From Isoetes taiwanensis (Eukaryota > Streptophyta > Lycopodiopsida > Isoetales > Isoetaceae), in assembly GCA_021234155.1 (NCBI GenBank), contig JAJEKV010000023.1, forward strand, positions 5,417,945 through 5,481,944: a stretch of 64,000 nt of DNA, given 5' to 3'. The notes under the pieces were generated by a model. The model saw nothing but the letters and a program-made list of their open reading frames with translations. It was not told where the DNA came from and ran no database searches. Made by a program: the position numbers and the translations under genes. Below are positions 36,525 through 48,959 of this stretch, in pieces; within the stretch, counting starts at the first letter, position 1; every line of letters begins with the position of its first letter.

Positions 36525-38947
36525 TAATCCGTAGCATGGCAGACACAAATGCACGTATGATATTTGGAGTTGTCATTGATGATTAAGGGTGCAAATATCA
36601 CTGCTACTGGATTCAAGTACCTACATCCTCGAGTTCCATTCCTAATAATGGAGGATGATATGTTTAATTGGGAGCAGAGTGGACATAGAAGTAAGATATC
36701 TCAAGTCGTTGAATTCTTATGGAGGAGATCCGGTCATGATATATAAACGCAACATCAACATTAAGCAAATGACAGGTATATGCAGTATATGGCACATCAT
36801 GAGAAGTCCATGTAGTATATGGCACATCTCATGATGTGTATAAGCATGTAAATGTCTGCCAGGTTTGTAATATTAATTTGTACAAATTTTTCATGGCATT
36901 CATTTTTTCCAGTTTTCTGCTTCAGCTTGTATATGTTGCACACAATGGTTTTGTTGCGCCAATTTGTGACTATTGTACACTTTGCATGAAATTAGCATGC
37001 AGTAGAATGATAAAGTAAGAGAACCGTACAACAGTCCATGTATAATATCAATATCGTTTTCTAGATGCTTGTGGAATTGTCAAAGAAATCAATTCCAGAC
37101 AAAATTTCAATGGGAAAAAAAATCATCTACCAGGTCCAGTCTTCATAGCCATTTGTTTGCTGTCAGGTGACCACCTACCTTGAAAATTTATCTAGAGTAG
37201 GATAACTTATCGTGTTTGTCATACCATTCGTTTGTTACATGCTATTCAGTTGTATGATTTACGCTTCTGATAATCTGATCATGGTGCTATTTGAATATGC
37301 ATTCTAGGCAAGAGGAATGATCTGGATCCTAGTGTGGAGCTTGGGTGACATCTTCTCCAGTACTTTCTCCATCTCGAAACTGATGCAACTTGAAAGCATC
37401 TATAGGGATTGTTGTATAATTATTAATATAATGCGGTGACCTTGTTTTGCAAGGCCATATTTGCATGCATGTTTTGAGGCCTATCCATTCTTGTGCTGCA
37501 ACTAGAATATGGTAAATGTCCTTGGCTGTGAGCTTTGATTCCTTTTGTTATAATTTGATAACTATTGATATTTTGTTACAAATTGTTGTAATTTGGTCTT
37601 GTGTTCAATAATCTCTTATGGCGACATGCAATATAAAATGAATGGAGGCATCACCTATAGAGTGTTGTAGTGTTGTGTATCTCATAGATGTTAACTACCC
37701 AGTGGTTAACATTATGCTAGGTGTCAGTGGTGGCAGACTACACTTGGCATGTTTAGGTTAGCATAAGTGTAGGGCTTAGATTTAGCTAGATGTAGGGCTC
37801 AGCTTTGTGTTGTACACTATATTAGACCAGAGCCTCTTCAGATGTATTCAGGTTTGATCTCATATTTGGAGAGCCTCATTTAGTGCACATTTCCCAGATT
37901 CTTTGTACACATTTGTCTCCTTTGTTCTTGTTTCATGATCTTGAGCATGGCAGGCTTGTAGCATCCGACAGTCATGGACTGCTGCTGCAAGGTGTGTGCC
38001 AAGAACTCACAATTAACAGTGGCGTCGTTATGCTGGGGTTCGCTCAAGATCATTTTTTCGCCTTGCTGTTCTGCTATTGTCTTGCTGCTCTCATGCTTCT
38101 CCGTTTTAAAAACTTCCTATATACTACTCTTACTCCTTAGCTGCCCAACCAGTGGTTGATATGTCCATCTGGCGGCCTCTGTTTCAATTTTTTAGTTGCC
38201 CAACAAGCTGATAAATTTCTATCTGGAGGCCTTCTCTTAGCAATCAATCTTGTTATTTGTTCTCAAGACTCTGTTTTTAAGGTGAAGCAAGCCCAGTTTA
38301 CAGTTAAGGATTTCTGGAATGGTGACAACATTCCTCTCTGCAAAAAATAAGAAAAAAATCAAGTGTTTAATCCTATTTTTCTATCTTCTATCTGCTAAAA
38401 ACATTATCAGAAAAATTATGTTGCTTCTTTGTTATCTTCTGCTTTATCTTGGCTTATGAGAAATTGTGTGCCTTTTGCACACCCAAAAATATTTTGTCTC
38501 AGAGGCAGTACATCATTATCTGCATCAACAACTCTTCAGAAGCTTTTTCTATGAAGCTTTCTTGTTCAGATTATTTACAGAGGGCCAGCACTTTGGCTAG
38601 CCCCCATATCATCATCACTACTCAAGTAGCAGCATGTTTTATCAAGCTCATAATCCTATCTGCATCAAAGTTCAGATTCTCAATTTATTTGAAGCACCAA
38701 GCTTATTTCAAGTTTCTATGAACAGAGTATGGTTGGTACAAGAGTTGAATCTTTTCAGGTGTCTTGGGATTGGGCCAGATCTCGCCATCTGGTCCGAAGT
38801 CCTGCAAGCAAGAGTTTATTACCTGCACAATGCAAAGTCGATAAAGGACCATTTGCAATTTATTGAAAGCAAGCTCTTTGTTGCAGAAAGCCTATTCTAA
38901 TGCTTATTGGCATTTTTTAGGAGGGCCAGCAGCACTGTGGCTAGCCC
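36525..38947. other. No gene recognised
   Basis: AT-rich intergenic DNA. Short plus frames at 37,883–38,900 have no known motif. Two 'gggccagca…tggctagccccca' blocks (about 38,583 and 38,922) are similar, and the second borders the gypsy insertion. Confidence 0.45.
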
Positions 38948-38952
38948 CCATC

Positions 38953-39491
38953 TAAAATGGACTCTTGACGTGGCACGCTATCTCACCACCCAACCACGAG
39001 CCCTCAGCTAAGACACAGCTGCCACAGGGCTCTCCCCCGAGCTACTATATAGCATGCACGCTCCCTTTGGTCCGTCTTTGTACCAAAGGCCCTCTTTGGA
39101 CCATAGGCCCTCTTTGGACTAAAGGCCCTCTGGGTAAAAGCATGTTAGGGTGTCCCTTAAAAAGTATTATTTAGTGACTAAAAAGGTACCTAAAAAGGTA
39201 GCCAGGAATGGGTACTGGGTACCTGTATAATATCTCAATATACGGTATGTTTTAGAACTTTATATATATATATATATATTGGTCTCCGATAGCATTATCT
39301 TTACCTTAACTTTGAATATTACCATGTCCTTGACTTTTATTTTGGATTTTTGTATTAGTTTTAATGAAAAGAAAAATGAGAAAGTACCCAGTTTAGAAGT
39401 ACCTAGTGTATGTACCTTTGCAGGTTCCAAAAGTGGTACACCCTAACATGCTTTTACCCCTCTTTGGACTCCACGTCCTTAGCATATAGCA
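38953..39491 (-). repeat. 3' LTR of the gypsy element, split by a 328-bp MITE
   Basis: Minus orientation: starts TGCTATATGC after the polypurine tract and ends CCATTTTA. It contains about three tandem ~20-bp CTCTTTGGAC…AAAGGCC repeats. The chromodomain frame has no stop before the LTR and reads into it. Confidence 0.9.
39132..39459. mobile_element. 328-bp MITE with the terminal repeat of element A
   Basis: The ends are a perfect 21-bp inverted pair, beginning GGGTAAAAGCATG and finishing TAGGGTG. CTCT is duplicated at 39,128–39,131 and 39,460–39,463; the intact partner LTR shows a single CTCT, so a 4-bp duplication is directly supported (up to 6 bp if the ends are shorter). Subterminal GGTACC/GTACCT motifs and a TA repeat (39,261–39,280) lie inside. 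There is no coding capacity. The same terminal sequence, one base different, starts element A at 46,868. Confidence 0.9.
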
Positions 39492-39502
39492 TTCCCCCCC
39501 CC

Positions 39503-40080
39503 CGACATTGCAGCAGTCCTCTGCTGCAAAAGGGTGTCTAAATACCTTTAGCCATCCGAGCATAATCCTTCCTTGGCCCTCGCTTAGCCGACTAGTAGAA
39601 GCTTGTGCTTGGACTTCCTCTTGTCTCTCGGCTTCCTTTGCTTTCCGACCTTTATATTCCCTAAGAATATCCGGATAAGCTTCTAAAACATTGCCACGCA
39701 CCCATGAAGCGTCCTCCAAAGGTTTGTGAGTGAACTTAACCAAATATTGTCTTGAACCACTAGTGGATTTATCCGCCAAAATTGTTTCCGGCTCTAGAAC
39801 TTCGGAATCATCAATCAATTCTGGCTCAGTTAACCTCCCAAGTTGAGGTAACTCCTTATCATGATAAGCCTTTAGGAATGAGACATTCACTACATCATGC
39901 ATTTTCCAACCTTGAGGCAATCTTAATTGATATGCATTCTCATTGACAACTTTAATAACTTGAAATGGTCCATGGAAACGGGGTGCCAACTTAAGATCCT
40001 TCTTGCGTACATCTTTCTTAAAGTGGCCTTTATGGATCCTCATCCATACCCAATCTCCTTCCTTAAAAACCATTGGTTGC
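39503..40080 (-). pseudogene. Gypsy integrase tail and chromodomain
   Basis: Minus frame with VFKEGDWVWMRIHKGHF, LAPRFHGPFQVIKVVNENAY and VSFLKAYHDKELP, then a chromodomain-like segment (QYLVKFTHKPLEDASWV). Chromodomains direct integration to marked chromatin. The junction with the integrase core is broken by the 552-bp insertion at 40,081–40,632. The frame continues past the polypurine tract into the LTR. Confidence 0.85.
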
Positions 40081-40632
40081 ATTAGAGGTAATTTGAGATC
40101 TCCTTTTGTCCCCATAAGAATCCTCCAATAGAATGAGTACTCTACATCAAGCTGCAATTAATGCAGCATTAACAACTTCATTGCTGTCGTTTTTTCCCTA
40201 TAACTTTTGATTTACTCATGAAAATGCTGCGGCGTTTGTTGCATTAGATGCAGAATGAAAATATCTTTCAAGTGATATATGGTTATGATGTATTTCAATA
40301 CAAGCCATATGTGTTAACCTTAAAAAATATGGTTTTTTGCTCTTTTCTTATATATTTGCATCCCAAAAGATATAACAATGGGTTGTCATTAGAAAGATCT
40401 TGAGGAGACGAATCCATTGCCACAAATAGTGTTCGAATCGGAGTTTTTGATCAAAAGTTATAGTAGAAAGATGACACTGCAAAAGTTAGTTAGAACTGCA
40501 TTAATTACTGCTGCCACATAATAATGGAATAAAATACACTGGAGCTCTTCTCTTATTGGACAGTTTAAAAAGCTGATGTGGCTTTTTAAGCATCCCTTAA
40601 TGGGACAAAATGAGATCTCAAATTACCTCTAA
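40081..40632. mobile_element. 552-bp MITE inside the gypsy integrase
   Basis: The inverted ends run about 34 bp with one mismatch (TTAGAGGTAATTTGAGATCT, then a stretch ending TTTTGTCCC). The flanks are TGCA on the left and TGCC on the right. Removing the insert plus one TGC(C) restores the integrase frame, consistent with a 3–4-bp target duplication. The superfamily is unassigned and there is no coding capacity. Confidence 0.85.
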
Positions 40633-42113
40633 TGCCGCAACTTAGATGATTTATTTGCAAAGGATGCTTGAGCATCTCGAATACGAGCTTGTAGCAAGTC
40701 CATGAGATCCTTATGCTCAATAACCACATCATCAGCAGCTGGAACATCCTCACACACTCGAAAGAGTGGCTCCCGTACAGGCTGACCATATACCGCCTGA
40801 AAAGGGGTCATCTTTATGGTAGACTGATAGGTATTATTATACACAAATTCAGCAATAGGCAAATACTCTTCCCAATGTCCTTGATGCTCATTGACAAACC
40901 CCCTTAAGATGGCACAAATAACTTTATTCACCACCTCGGATTGTCCATCAATTTTTGGATGAAAAGCAGTGGAGAACCTTAACTCTGTTCCCAATTGCAT
41001 AAACAATGTCTTCCAAAATTTACTGGTGAACTTTGTATCACGATCGGATACAATAATCTTTGGCAATCCATGTAGCCTAAATATCTCTTTGATAAAGAGC
41101 GTAGCCGCACTATAAGCCGTCAACTTATCCGAACAAGGAATAAAATGAGCGTGCTTAGTTAAACAATCAACAATTGTCCAAATGACAGTGTTCTTGCGAG
41201 AACTTGGAGGAAGACCAACAATAAAATCCATAGTGATCTGCTCCCACTTTGCCTCCGGAATAGGCAAGGATAAAGGAACACCATGAGGTTTCTTGTTCGC
41301 TTTCTTTATCCGTTGACAAGTAACACAATGACGAATATGAACTAAGACATCTCTCCGCAATCCAGGCCAAATAAAGTATAGTTCAAGCTTTGCCAAAGTC
41401 GCCCCCACGCCCCGATGACCCGCAGTAGGTGCATCATGGACTTCTCTAAGAATAAGTGACCGAAAGTCTCGAACAATGCATAGCTTTGGACCTTTATATA
41501 AGAACCCATTAACGATCTTATACCCATATGCATTGCCACTTTGAGCCAACAACCAAATATCCTTATAATCATGGTCAGTGGCATACAACGGCTTCATTTC
41601 CTCCAAATGGTTGGATTGTGCTATAGAAAGAGAACAAACTGCATAATGCCTACTTAAAGCATCAGCTACAACATTCTCTTTACCAGGACGATAATCCACT
41701 GAAAAATCATATTGCTGCATAAAAGCAACCCTTTTCAACTGCCTTTCCGATAATGTGTTCTGGGAAACAATGTGCCTAATGCTTTGGTGGTCAGTCAAAA
41801 TATGAACCGTCGACCCTAAAAGATAGTGTCGCCACACTTTCAAAGCATGAATGATAGCCAGAAATTCCTTATCATAAACACTATATCTACTTTCCGTGTC
41901 AGAAAACTTCCAACTTTCATAAGCAATAGGATGACCATCCTGCATCAAAACTGCGCCCAAAGCCATATCACTTGCATCAACACATAACAAGAAAGGTAGA
42001 CCAAACTTTGGCAAACGCAGAACAGGAGGATTAACCATGGCATCCTTCAAAACTTGGAAAGCAAACTGAGGATTATGATTCCATTGAAAAGGAACATCTT
42101 TTCGTAGCAACAA
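40633..42113 (-). pseudogene. Gypsy RNase H and integrase core
   Basis: The minus frame holds RNase H (LLCVDASDMALGAVLM, ILTDHQSIRHIV), the integrase zinc site (HDAPTAGHRG…CVTCQRIKK) and the DDE core: Asp in MDFIVGLPP, Asp in IIVSDRDTKF, Glu in DGQSEVVNKVI. It runs in a different frame from the RT ORF upstream, because of an indel near 42,115–42,125. Confidence 0.9.
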
Positions 42114-44637
42114 ATAAAATCTGAAGCTAAACGAGCAAAATTCTGTACAAACTTCCTATAATAACTGTATAAGCCCAAAAAGGAACGCAATGCAGCAACT
42201 GAAGTAGGTACTGGCCAATCCACAATTGCTTGTACCTTACTGGGATCAACTTTAAGACCCTCAGCGCAAACAATATGACCCAAATATTCAATTTCCGATT
42301 GGAAAAAGATACTTTTCTTAGGATTAAGAGTAATAGACTCCTCCCTTAACCGACGGAAAACCTCTCGCAAATGCAAGTAATGATCTTCCTCGGACTTACT
42401 AAAAACTAATATGTCATCAAAGAACACGACAACATAAACGCCATGCACATCTTCAAATATTCGCCCCATTAGCCTCGCAAAAGAAGCTGGCGCATTTGTA
42501 AGTCCAAATGGCATGACCAAAAACTCATAATGTCCAAAGGTTGTCCTAAACGCAGTCTTATGAACATCTTCAGGCGCAACCTTAAGTTGCCAATACCCTG
42601 ACTTAAGATCAAGATGGCTAAAAACTGTGGCACCGTGGAGTTGATCAAACAAATCATCCGCCCTTGGTATAGGAAACCGATTCTTTATGGTTATCTTATT
42701 CAAAGCGCGATAATCTATACACATGCGCCAGGAATTATAGTTTTTCTTAACCAACAAGACAGGAGCACCAAAAGGTGAAGAACTATGGCGGATCAATCCA
42801 GCTTGAAGTAACTCATCAAGCTGGCGCCGAATCTCAACTTGTTGGCCATGCATTCTCCGATAAGGAGCTTGATTAGGAGGTTCTTTTCCAGGAAGAAGAT
42901 CAATCTTGTGGTCCTCCAAACATTGGGGTGGCAAAGTTTGTGGAATTTCATTTGAAAAGACATCATCATAATAATGCAAAAAGATTGTTTGACGCTCATT
43001 TAATGGGGATACATCAGACTTAGGACGCAAAACCACCAAATACACAAAATGAGTTTTCATTGCCAAACATTTAAACTGTACAACAGAAACTGCTGGAATT
43101 GGGGAAACAATATCATCCTTCACAAACTTGAAGGTCTTTTTACCCCCTTCCAAGGATAACATAACAATACCCGCTTTCCAATCTATAAGAGGATTGAGAG
43201 CTTTATGCCATGGCATGCCTAGAATAATATCCATACCTCCAAGGTCAGAAACCATGAAAGAACATTTACAGATATATCCCTGCAATTGAAATTCAACATC
43301 CTTGACCATAAATGAAGAAGACGGAGGGGCTACATTCAAGAAAGCAGAAGACAATTCTACATCACTTGATAATGGAATAGAAGTTAATTTTAATTCTTTT
43401 ACCAAGCAAGCAGAAATAAAATCAAACTTACTACCCGGATCGAATAAGATATGTACTTTTTGATCTTGAATAGTAGCCCAAAATCGCAAGAGACTACTAT
43501 TCTCAATAGAATCCATATCTGATTTTTCTCGGACCGTAGCCACCTTCTTCCCTTTTCCATCACCGCGAACAGAAGCTACTTTCTTACTTTTGTCCTCTTT
43601 CTTAGTCCCAGACTTAAGAAGAGGTGTAGCTTCCTTCCTTTCCCCTTTCTTCTTTTCCAGATAAGTAGGGCATTCATAAAACTTATGATCGGTTGAATAA
43701 CAAACAAAACACCTATTCTCCCGCATAAGCCGCTTCTTGCGTGCTTGATAAAATTCCTTAAGCTCTTTGGCCCCAACAGGTTCATTATCTGCAACGTCTG
43801 CGTGCAACCGTTTGAATGGCCCAGACCCTGGAGCAGATCCCATTGATTTGTCCCGAAAACCACTCGCCTCTTTCATAGAAACTTTGAGGCCACGGTGAGC
43901 ATTAATGGCTTCCGTGAGGGCCAAACCTTCCTCCTCTACTTTCTCTGCCTTCTTACAAAGCTCACCAAAAGAAAGATTGGCAACTTGCAGGTCGAGCTTC
44001 GCCCGTACCCAACGATGAACCCCACCCATGAGTTTTTCAGACTTCTCAGTATCATTTTTACTAAGCTGAAGTCCTTTCTTTAAAACTCGTGCGGCAAAGG
44101 CTCGAACAGTTTCCATGTCTTGTTGGATCAACTTATTCCATTCAGCGATAAGATCTCGCTCCCAATTATGACCTAAAAAACGATTTTTGATTTGCTTTTT
44201 AAATTCCGCAAAGGTAACAATAGGGTGATCGACTGGCTGGTTCTTCTGGATATCCAGCCACCAGTCCTTTGCAACCCTATCCAGATGACGCTCAGCAAAA
44301 TATAACTGAGTGTCTTCATCAGCTTTAGTCTTAGCAAAATATGAATTCAAATCCCGGAGCCATGCGAAAAGTTCATCCGCATCACTAGTAGCAGCGGAAT
44401 ACTTTTTGAATTCAATTTTGACATTGGCACCCGTTTCGATGCCACTACGTGGACGCCCTGCAGCTTGCTGCAACTGTGCCACCTGCGCTTGCAGAGAATC
44501 CAGTTCTTGCAGCTCCGCAATTCGAGCCTCGGCAACTGCAAGCTTTTCTCTCATGAGCGAATTGTCATGCTCTAACTCAAAAACTTTTGCTTGAGTTCCT
44601 CATCCTCAAAGTTAACATTGGCAGGAGAACCGGCCAT
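42114..44637 (-). pseudogene. Gypsy Gag, protease and reverse transcriptase
   Basis: Gag starts at ATG 44,637 (MAGSPANVNFEDEEL); a one-base shift near 44,590 separates it from the long frame. Then come a coiled-coil start, a CCHC knuckle (CFVCYSTDHKFYEC), and a protease-like LFDPGSKFDFIS with DPG where D[S/T]G is usual. RT follows with the FFDDILVFS active-site motif. The changed protease motif and two frameshifts suggest the copy is inactive. Confidence 0.9.
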
Positions 44638-44642
44638 CGAAA

Positions 44643-44660
44643 CTTGTTGCTCTGATACCA
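44643..44660 (-). other. Primer binding site (initiator tRNA-Met)
   Basis: Reading the minus strand, TGGTATCAGAGC begins one base after the LTR end. It is the standard complement of the plant initiator tRNA-Met 3' end. Confidence 0.9.
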
Positions 44661-44661
44661 C

Positions 44662-44868
44662 TAAAATGGACTCTTGACGTGGCACGCTATCTCATCACCC
44701 AACCACGAGCCCTCAGCTAAGACACAGCTGCCCCAGGGCTCTCCCCCGAGCTACTATATAGCATGCACGCCCCCTTTGGTCCGTCTTTGGACCAAAGGCT
44801 CTCTTTGGACCATAGGCCCTCTTTGGACTAAAGGCCCTCTTTGGACTCCACGTCCTTAGCATATAGCA
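44662..44868 (-). repeat. 5' LTR of the gypsy element, 207 bp
   Basis: Minus orientation: TGCTATATGC … CCATTTTA. A TATA-like CTATATAG (plus 44,754–44,761) could serve the U3 promoter. A tandem ~20-bp CTCTTTGGAC motif is repeated three to four times. Confidence 0.92.
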
Positions 44869-44873
44869 CCATC

Positions 44874-45827
44874 CATCTGCCCAAGACAGACAGGTTGTAG
44901 CGAAGTATTCAAGCAAGCACCTTTGTACACAAATATTTGAAGCCTCAGGTCGACTCTCTAGTCTGCATCATCTACAAACAAGTACATATTTTCATCAGTC
45001 AAGGCTGGAAAATTCAGTTCGAAAATTTTTGTGGGGCACAATAAGATATTTTATCCAAAACTGTGCAGCATAAATTACAGGCTAGTTCATCTATTCAAGC
45101 TTTATTCCAGAAGTGCCCCTCTATTCAAGCTCTATTCAACCATGTTGAGGCAGATTCAGTGTATCAGGAAACATGTTTGCCACCATCATCTGTTTGATCC
45201 CAATAGTAGGGATGCATTCCGCTTTAGCAACTCTGGCGGGTTCCTATCCGCAGGAGCTCCAATTTCGGCACTATATCAGGGCAAAGCATTCCATTTTAGT
45301 AACTTTTTCAGAAAATTCGTCATCTACGGCCTCAATTAAGATTGTCCGGCTGCTCGGTTGCCCCACAAATCTTAGGGCACTGTGAGTATTCTAGAGTTTT
45401 TCCAGTCAGATGAGGCTGCCTGGATATATGGTTTAGATGGAGTTTGGTTACGGCACAGATGTTCACGCTAAACAATCATCGTGGTTCATGCTAAACAATC
45501 ATGTCTTGGACATCAGCACTTGACTTTTTCCACGCCCACACCTGTTAAGCTCAGGGGCCACGCCCATGCCTGTTTAGAGGCTGATCACGGGGGATGCTTT
45601 TATGGTGCTTATGTTTTTGAAGACCCCTTATAATAATTGCTTTTAAGTGAAACTTTGGGCACTATTTGTTAAAATGAACTTACCCATGATATCAGGGAAT
45701 AAGGGAATGGTCTTCCCGCCTCTAAATTTTTTGGCACCATGTTGTAATTGTCAGACTTGTCTTGTAAAAGTCTTTACATGTTTTTGTGCTAGAAAATTTT
45801 TGAGGGGGGGGGGGGAGGGGGGAGGAA
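44874..45827. other. No gene recognised
   Basis: Frames at about 45,031–45,385 on the plus strand look protein-like in two overlapping frames (SRDAFRFSNSGGFLSAG, SIKIVRLLGCPTNLRAL). They match nothing I can name and could be a broken first exon. Confidence 0.35.
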
Positions 45828-46867
45828 GGAAGGAAGGAAGGTATTTTTATCGTCTACGGAGACCAATCGGTCTATGGGACCCAATACAAAAGCGCAGCAA
45901 GCGGATTACTACCCGGATTAAAAAACCCCCGCCCCGAAGGGTTTTTGAGGGAAAAACCGGCAAAGCAATCACCACTGGCCGACAAAACCGTCCAATATAC
46001 GAAATGCAAAAACACACAAATATATACACTCATGTACCGTACCCATAGTGCGATCGGACAACGAAAGCACCAAAGGGCAAAGGTGGGCTCGCAGATCCAG
46101 TACCTCGAATGTACGACCATAGGGCACGCATCTTGCGGTGTGTTCATCGGCAAATGTAGGGGCAAGTCCGGGCCGCACTAAGGGAGCGTGATCCGCCCGG
46201 ACCGGACCCGAATCCCGGGCAACTCGAAAGTGTGAGACTCATCCTCAATGGCACCCATTTCACAAAGACCGACAGAGCTTGTCCCGGGGGGCTCTCCAAT
46301 CCACCGCCGCGTCTCGGAGCGCGGAGATGGTGGGCACCGTGCGAATGGAGGCAATGAGTCTCAAGCTTTCCGGGGCGGCCGGGAACGCAGGTAGAGTCTG
46401 CGGCCCCGGCCAACGCTGGGTTGATGTGCTCCTTGTAATGGCCGCTTTGACCTGCTCTAGAGCCGGGGTCCCGTGAGCTTGCCAAGGAAGCAAGCGCCCA
46501 GGTATTCCCACAAGCCGCCACGATCGGGCCTCGCGGTCCACCGCGACGTATTTGTGCTCCCCGCGACGTTCCATCGGGCGAACCACCGATCTCTCTTACC
46601 CTTCCAACAAACCCCCCGGCCAATGGGGCCCATTGCCCTGGCAGAAGCGGTGCGGGAGCCGAGCATCACCCATATTAACCACTTTCTGAAAGTAGACGTT
46701 GTGTCTATCAAGGGCTGCCCGCTGAAGCGGCAAGAATCCAGTTTCCTGCAGCAGAATCTGATAGGGGACTGAAGGTTTCACCCCAAGTGCCCGTGCCAAA
46801 GAGGGTAAAAGCAATTGGACTGAAGGTTTCACCCCAATGGCTCCAAGTCATTCCAGGTCGCCAAAGA
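45828..46867 (-). mobile_element. LINE 3' region relic with (CCTT)n tail
   Basis: On the minus strand the segment ends in a (CCTT)n tail (plus strand 45,824–45,840), preceded by a 3' block with CCGATTGG, like the LINE tail at 653–970. Upstream minus frames such as KPSVPYQILLQETGFLPL and YFQKVVNMGDARLPHRF resemble the C-terminal part of ORF2. The stretch is GC-rich (about 46,150–46,650) and full of frame breaks. Element A starts at 46,868, so A seems to have inserted into it. A 46,764–46,879 internal duplication repeats GACTGAAGGTTTCACCCCA and GAGGGTAAAAGCA. Confidence 0.5.
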
Positions 46868-47227
46868 GGGTAAAAGCATGCTAGGGTGTCATACATTAGT
46901 TCTAAATTCATGTACTATTTTGCACTAGAAAACCCGTTTTTTATGTAATTTTGAATGTATGGTAGGAGGCCATGTGCTTGTCGTTATATATTTAAAAAAG
47001 GAATATATTTGATTGTTTGTCATCATGACATGAAGTGGCCGACGGTTGTTGCGAAATTTTGGGCACAATCACTGGATTCCCTCCGATCCAAGCAAATTCC
47101 CTCCAATGCATCCGAAGCAAGCAAATTCCCTCCAATCTACGGTCTAAGAATCTAAAACAAAGAAAAGAATTTCAAATTCTTGCCAGATCTTTGCATGCAT
47201 ATCAGTTTTCATAGTAGTAGTAGGGGC

Positions 47228-47739
47228 ATGGCACAAGAAAATCAAAGTATGAACAGAATTACTCAGGCTGATGTCCAAAATGAGGACGGTGATACCGAAG
47301 TCGACAAAGGGAAGCAGAAAATGGTTGAACAAGATACTCTAAATGACATGCTGAATGAAGTGACAGAGAGTGATACTGTCAACAGTAAGAATGGCAGATC
47401 ATATTCCAGGTACTTCACCAAAAAAATCAGGAAAAGAGCAGAAAAGGTTGTTGAATGCTTTAGAAATAAAGCCAGTTCTCTATCTCCTGGTGAAAGAGAG
47501 TAATTGGTTTCCAGGATCTTGCAAGATAACAGGCTCTTGGGGTTGTTTAAACCTGTGATTGGGCTACCTTCAGAAGCAGTGGTGAAACATTCATTGTTAC
47601 AAAATCTCAAAGATGGATTAGAAGAGGTTAAATCTTCTAATAGCAGTGACAAGTTGGCAGCCAAGCACTCTGTTTTATCCATGAATGTTGGGAAAAATGG
47701 GGAATTGAAGCAAAAAGGAGTTGCTTCAAAAATGTTGAA
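47228..47739 (+). pseudogene. Element A transposase, N-terminal part (interrupted by element B)
   Basis: The frame from ATG 47,228 (MAQENQSMNRITQADVQNED) is hydrophilic, with RYFTKKIRKRAEKVVECF and, after an in-frame TAA at 47,501–47,503, LVSRILQDNRLLGLFKPV. It ends at KGVASKML where element B begins. The frame resumes without loss at 60,353. The N-terminal domain is probably DNA-binding, by position. The TAA may be a mutation or an assembly error. Confidence 0.75.
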
Positions 47740-47764
47740 AAGTCGTATTCAATTAAAGTGGGAC
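47740..47764 (+). repeat. Element B left terminal inverted repeat
   Basis: Begins AAGTCGTATTC and ends AAAGTGGGAC, followed by TC, giving a first GGGACTC motif. Confidence 0.88.
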
Positions 47765-48959
47765 TCATTCCATTCCCACTTTTTTCCGGAACCCTGTTAA
47801 TTTACACAAAAAGGAGCACCCCGACCCGAAAACTATCCTTAATTCGAATTTTTGAATAAAACTCTGCATTCAAGCTTTGCTGCAGTTTTCTCTGGTTAGC
47901 GAGTCGAGAACAAGAACAATGCAACTGAAACAAAGGAAATTCATTAAAGTTTGAAACCAAAGATCTAGTTGAAAAAGAATTTTTATTAATAAACGAAGTG
48001 AGGGTACAATGTATTTTACATCGGACGCAGAGACCATGGTGGTCTTCTTGTCACTCTGATTACATCATCTTCGTAGGTGGTCCACCTTAGGGGATTAACT
48101 AGCGCTTCTTCACGCCGACCGTAAGCCTTGGGGCAACCTCGAAGGGTGTGGAATGCCTCACGTGGAGGTGCCTCTCTCGAGCTACCGGCCGACTGTCCCA
48201 CCCGACTTCTCCACTCGCCCCCGCAGCCTTCCATCGAATATGCTCCTTCCCCAACCTCCGTGGATGTTATGCAATGCTTGCAAGATGCTTTGAGCTTCCT
48301 GGACTTTCTCTTTGTTCTTCGCCTGTTCTTTATCCCCAGGGTGTAGCGAGCAACATCTGAATTCCCGAGCAACCTTATCCCAAAGGCCGGGCAAGAGTGT
48401 AGCGTGGAGGGATCCGTGCGCGAAACGGTATTTCTTCCGCCTTTGAGCGGGATCATGTACCGCTGGAGCGGGTCTCGTGATGCCTGAGCGGGATCTGTGC
48501 TGGTGTCGGATCTGTGCCTGAACCACCTGGAGCAAGGAGAGTATGATTAACAATTACGGTGCCATTAGTCAAAAGAATGTTGAAATCAAATTACAATGGA
48601 GAACATTCATTCCATACAACTGCATCCAATGACGTGGGAAGTAGTGTCTTTCTCGACTCGCGAGTCGAGAAAGGCCCATAAAAGTGAAAGTACAACCCGG
48701 TGCCTTTTCGATTTCGCGAAGTCGAGAAAGGCCCGTGAAACGCAACGTAGAAGCATCATCATAATACATTGTGGTCGCATCCGTCCACACAATCAAACAT
48801 ACAAATGGTCTCATCAACGGGACAAGCATGCCTTTTCGACTCGCGGAGTCGAGAAAGGCATCGAAAAACTCAATATACAAGTATATTCATTACAAAATGT
48901 TCAATACATTTCACGTTTGTTTACAATATTCACACAATTTGACTATCTGAAAGCAGAGG

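Larger units (their letters stand above)
38953..44868 (-). mobile_element. Ty3/gypsy chromovirus, both LTRs, CCATC target duplication
   Basis: LTRs lie at 38,953–39,491 (interrupted) and 44,662–44,868 (207 bp). CCATC is duplicated at 38,948–38,952 and 44,869–44,873. The primer site TGGTATCAGAGC (initiator tRNA-Met) lies just inside the right LTR. A C-run (G on minus) at 39,494–39,503 is the polypurine tract. Gag-Pol reads on the minus strand with a chromodomain at the end. Removing the nested MITE makes the left LTR also 207 bp, with about five substitutions against the right one, so the insertion is moderately recent. Frameshifts and nested insertions make it defective. Confidence 0.95.

Noticed and set aside
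44674-44859. Repetitive LWTKG/LWTIG frame on the plus strand
   Set aside because: It is a translation of the ~20-bp tandem repeats inside the gypsy LTR.
46144-46623. GC-rich 159-codon minus-strand frame as a host gene
   Set aside because: Gly/Pro/Arg-rich frames occur on both strands here because of base composition. The neighbouring LINE-like tail fits better.
46796-46812. Second element A terminus (GAGGGTAAAAGCA)
   Set aside because: Only 11 bp of the terminal repeat match and the sequence belongs to a local tandem duplication of the LINE-like flank.
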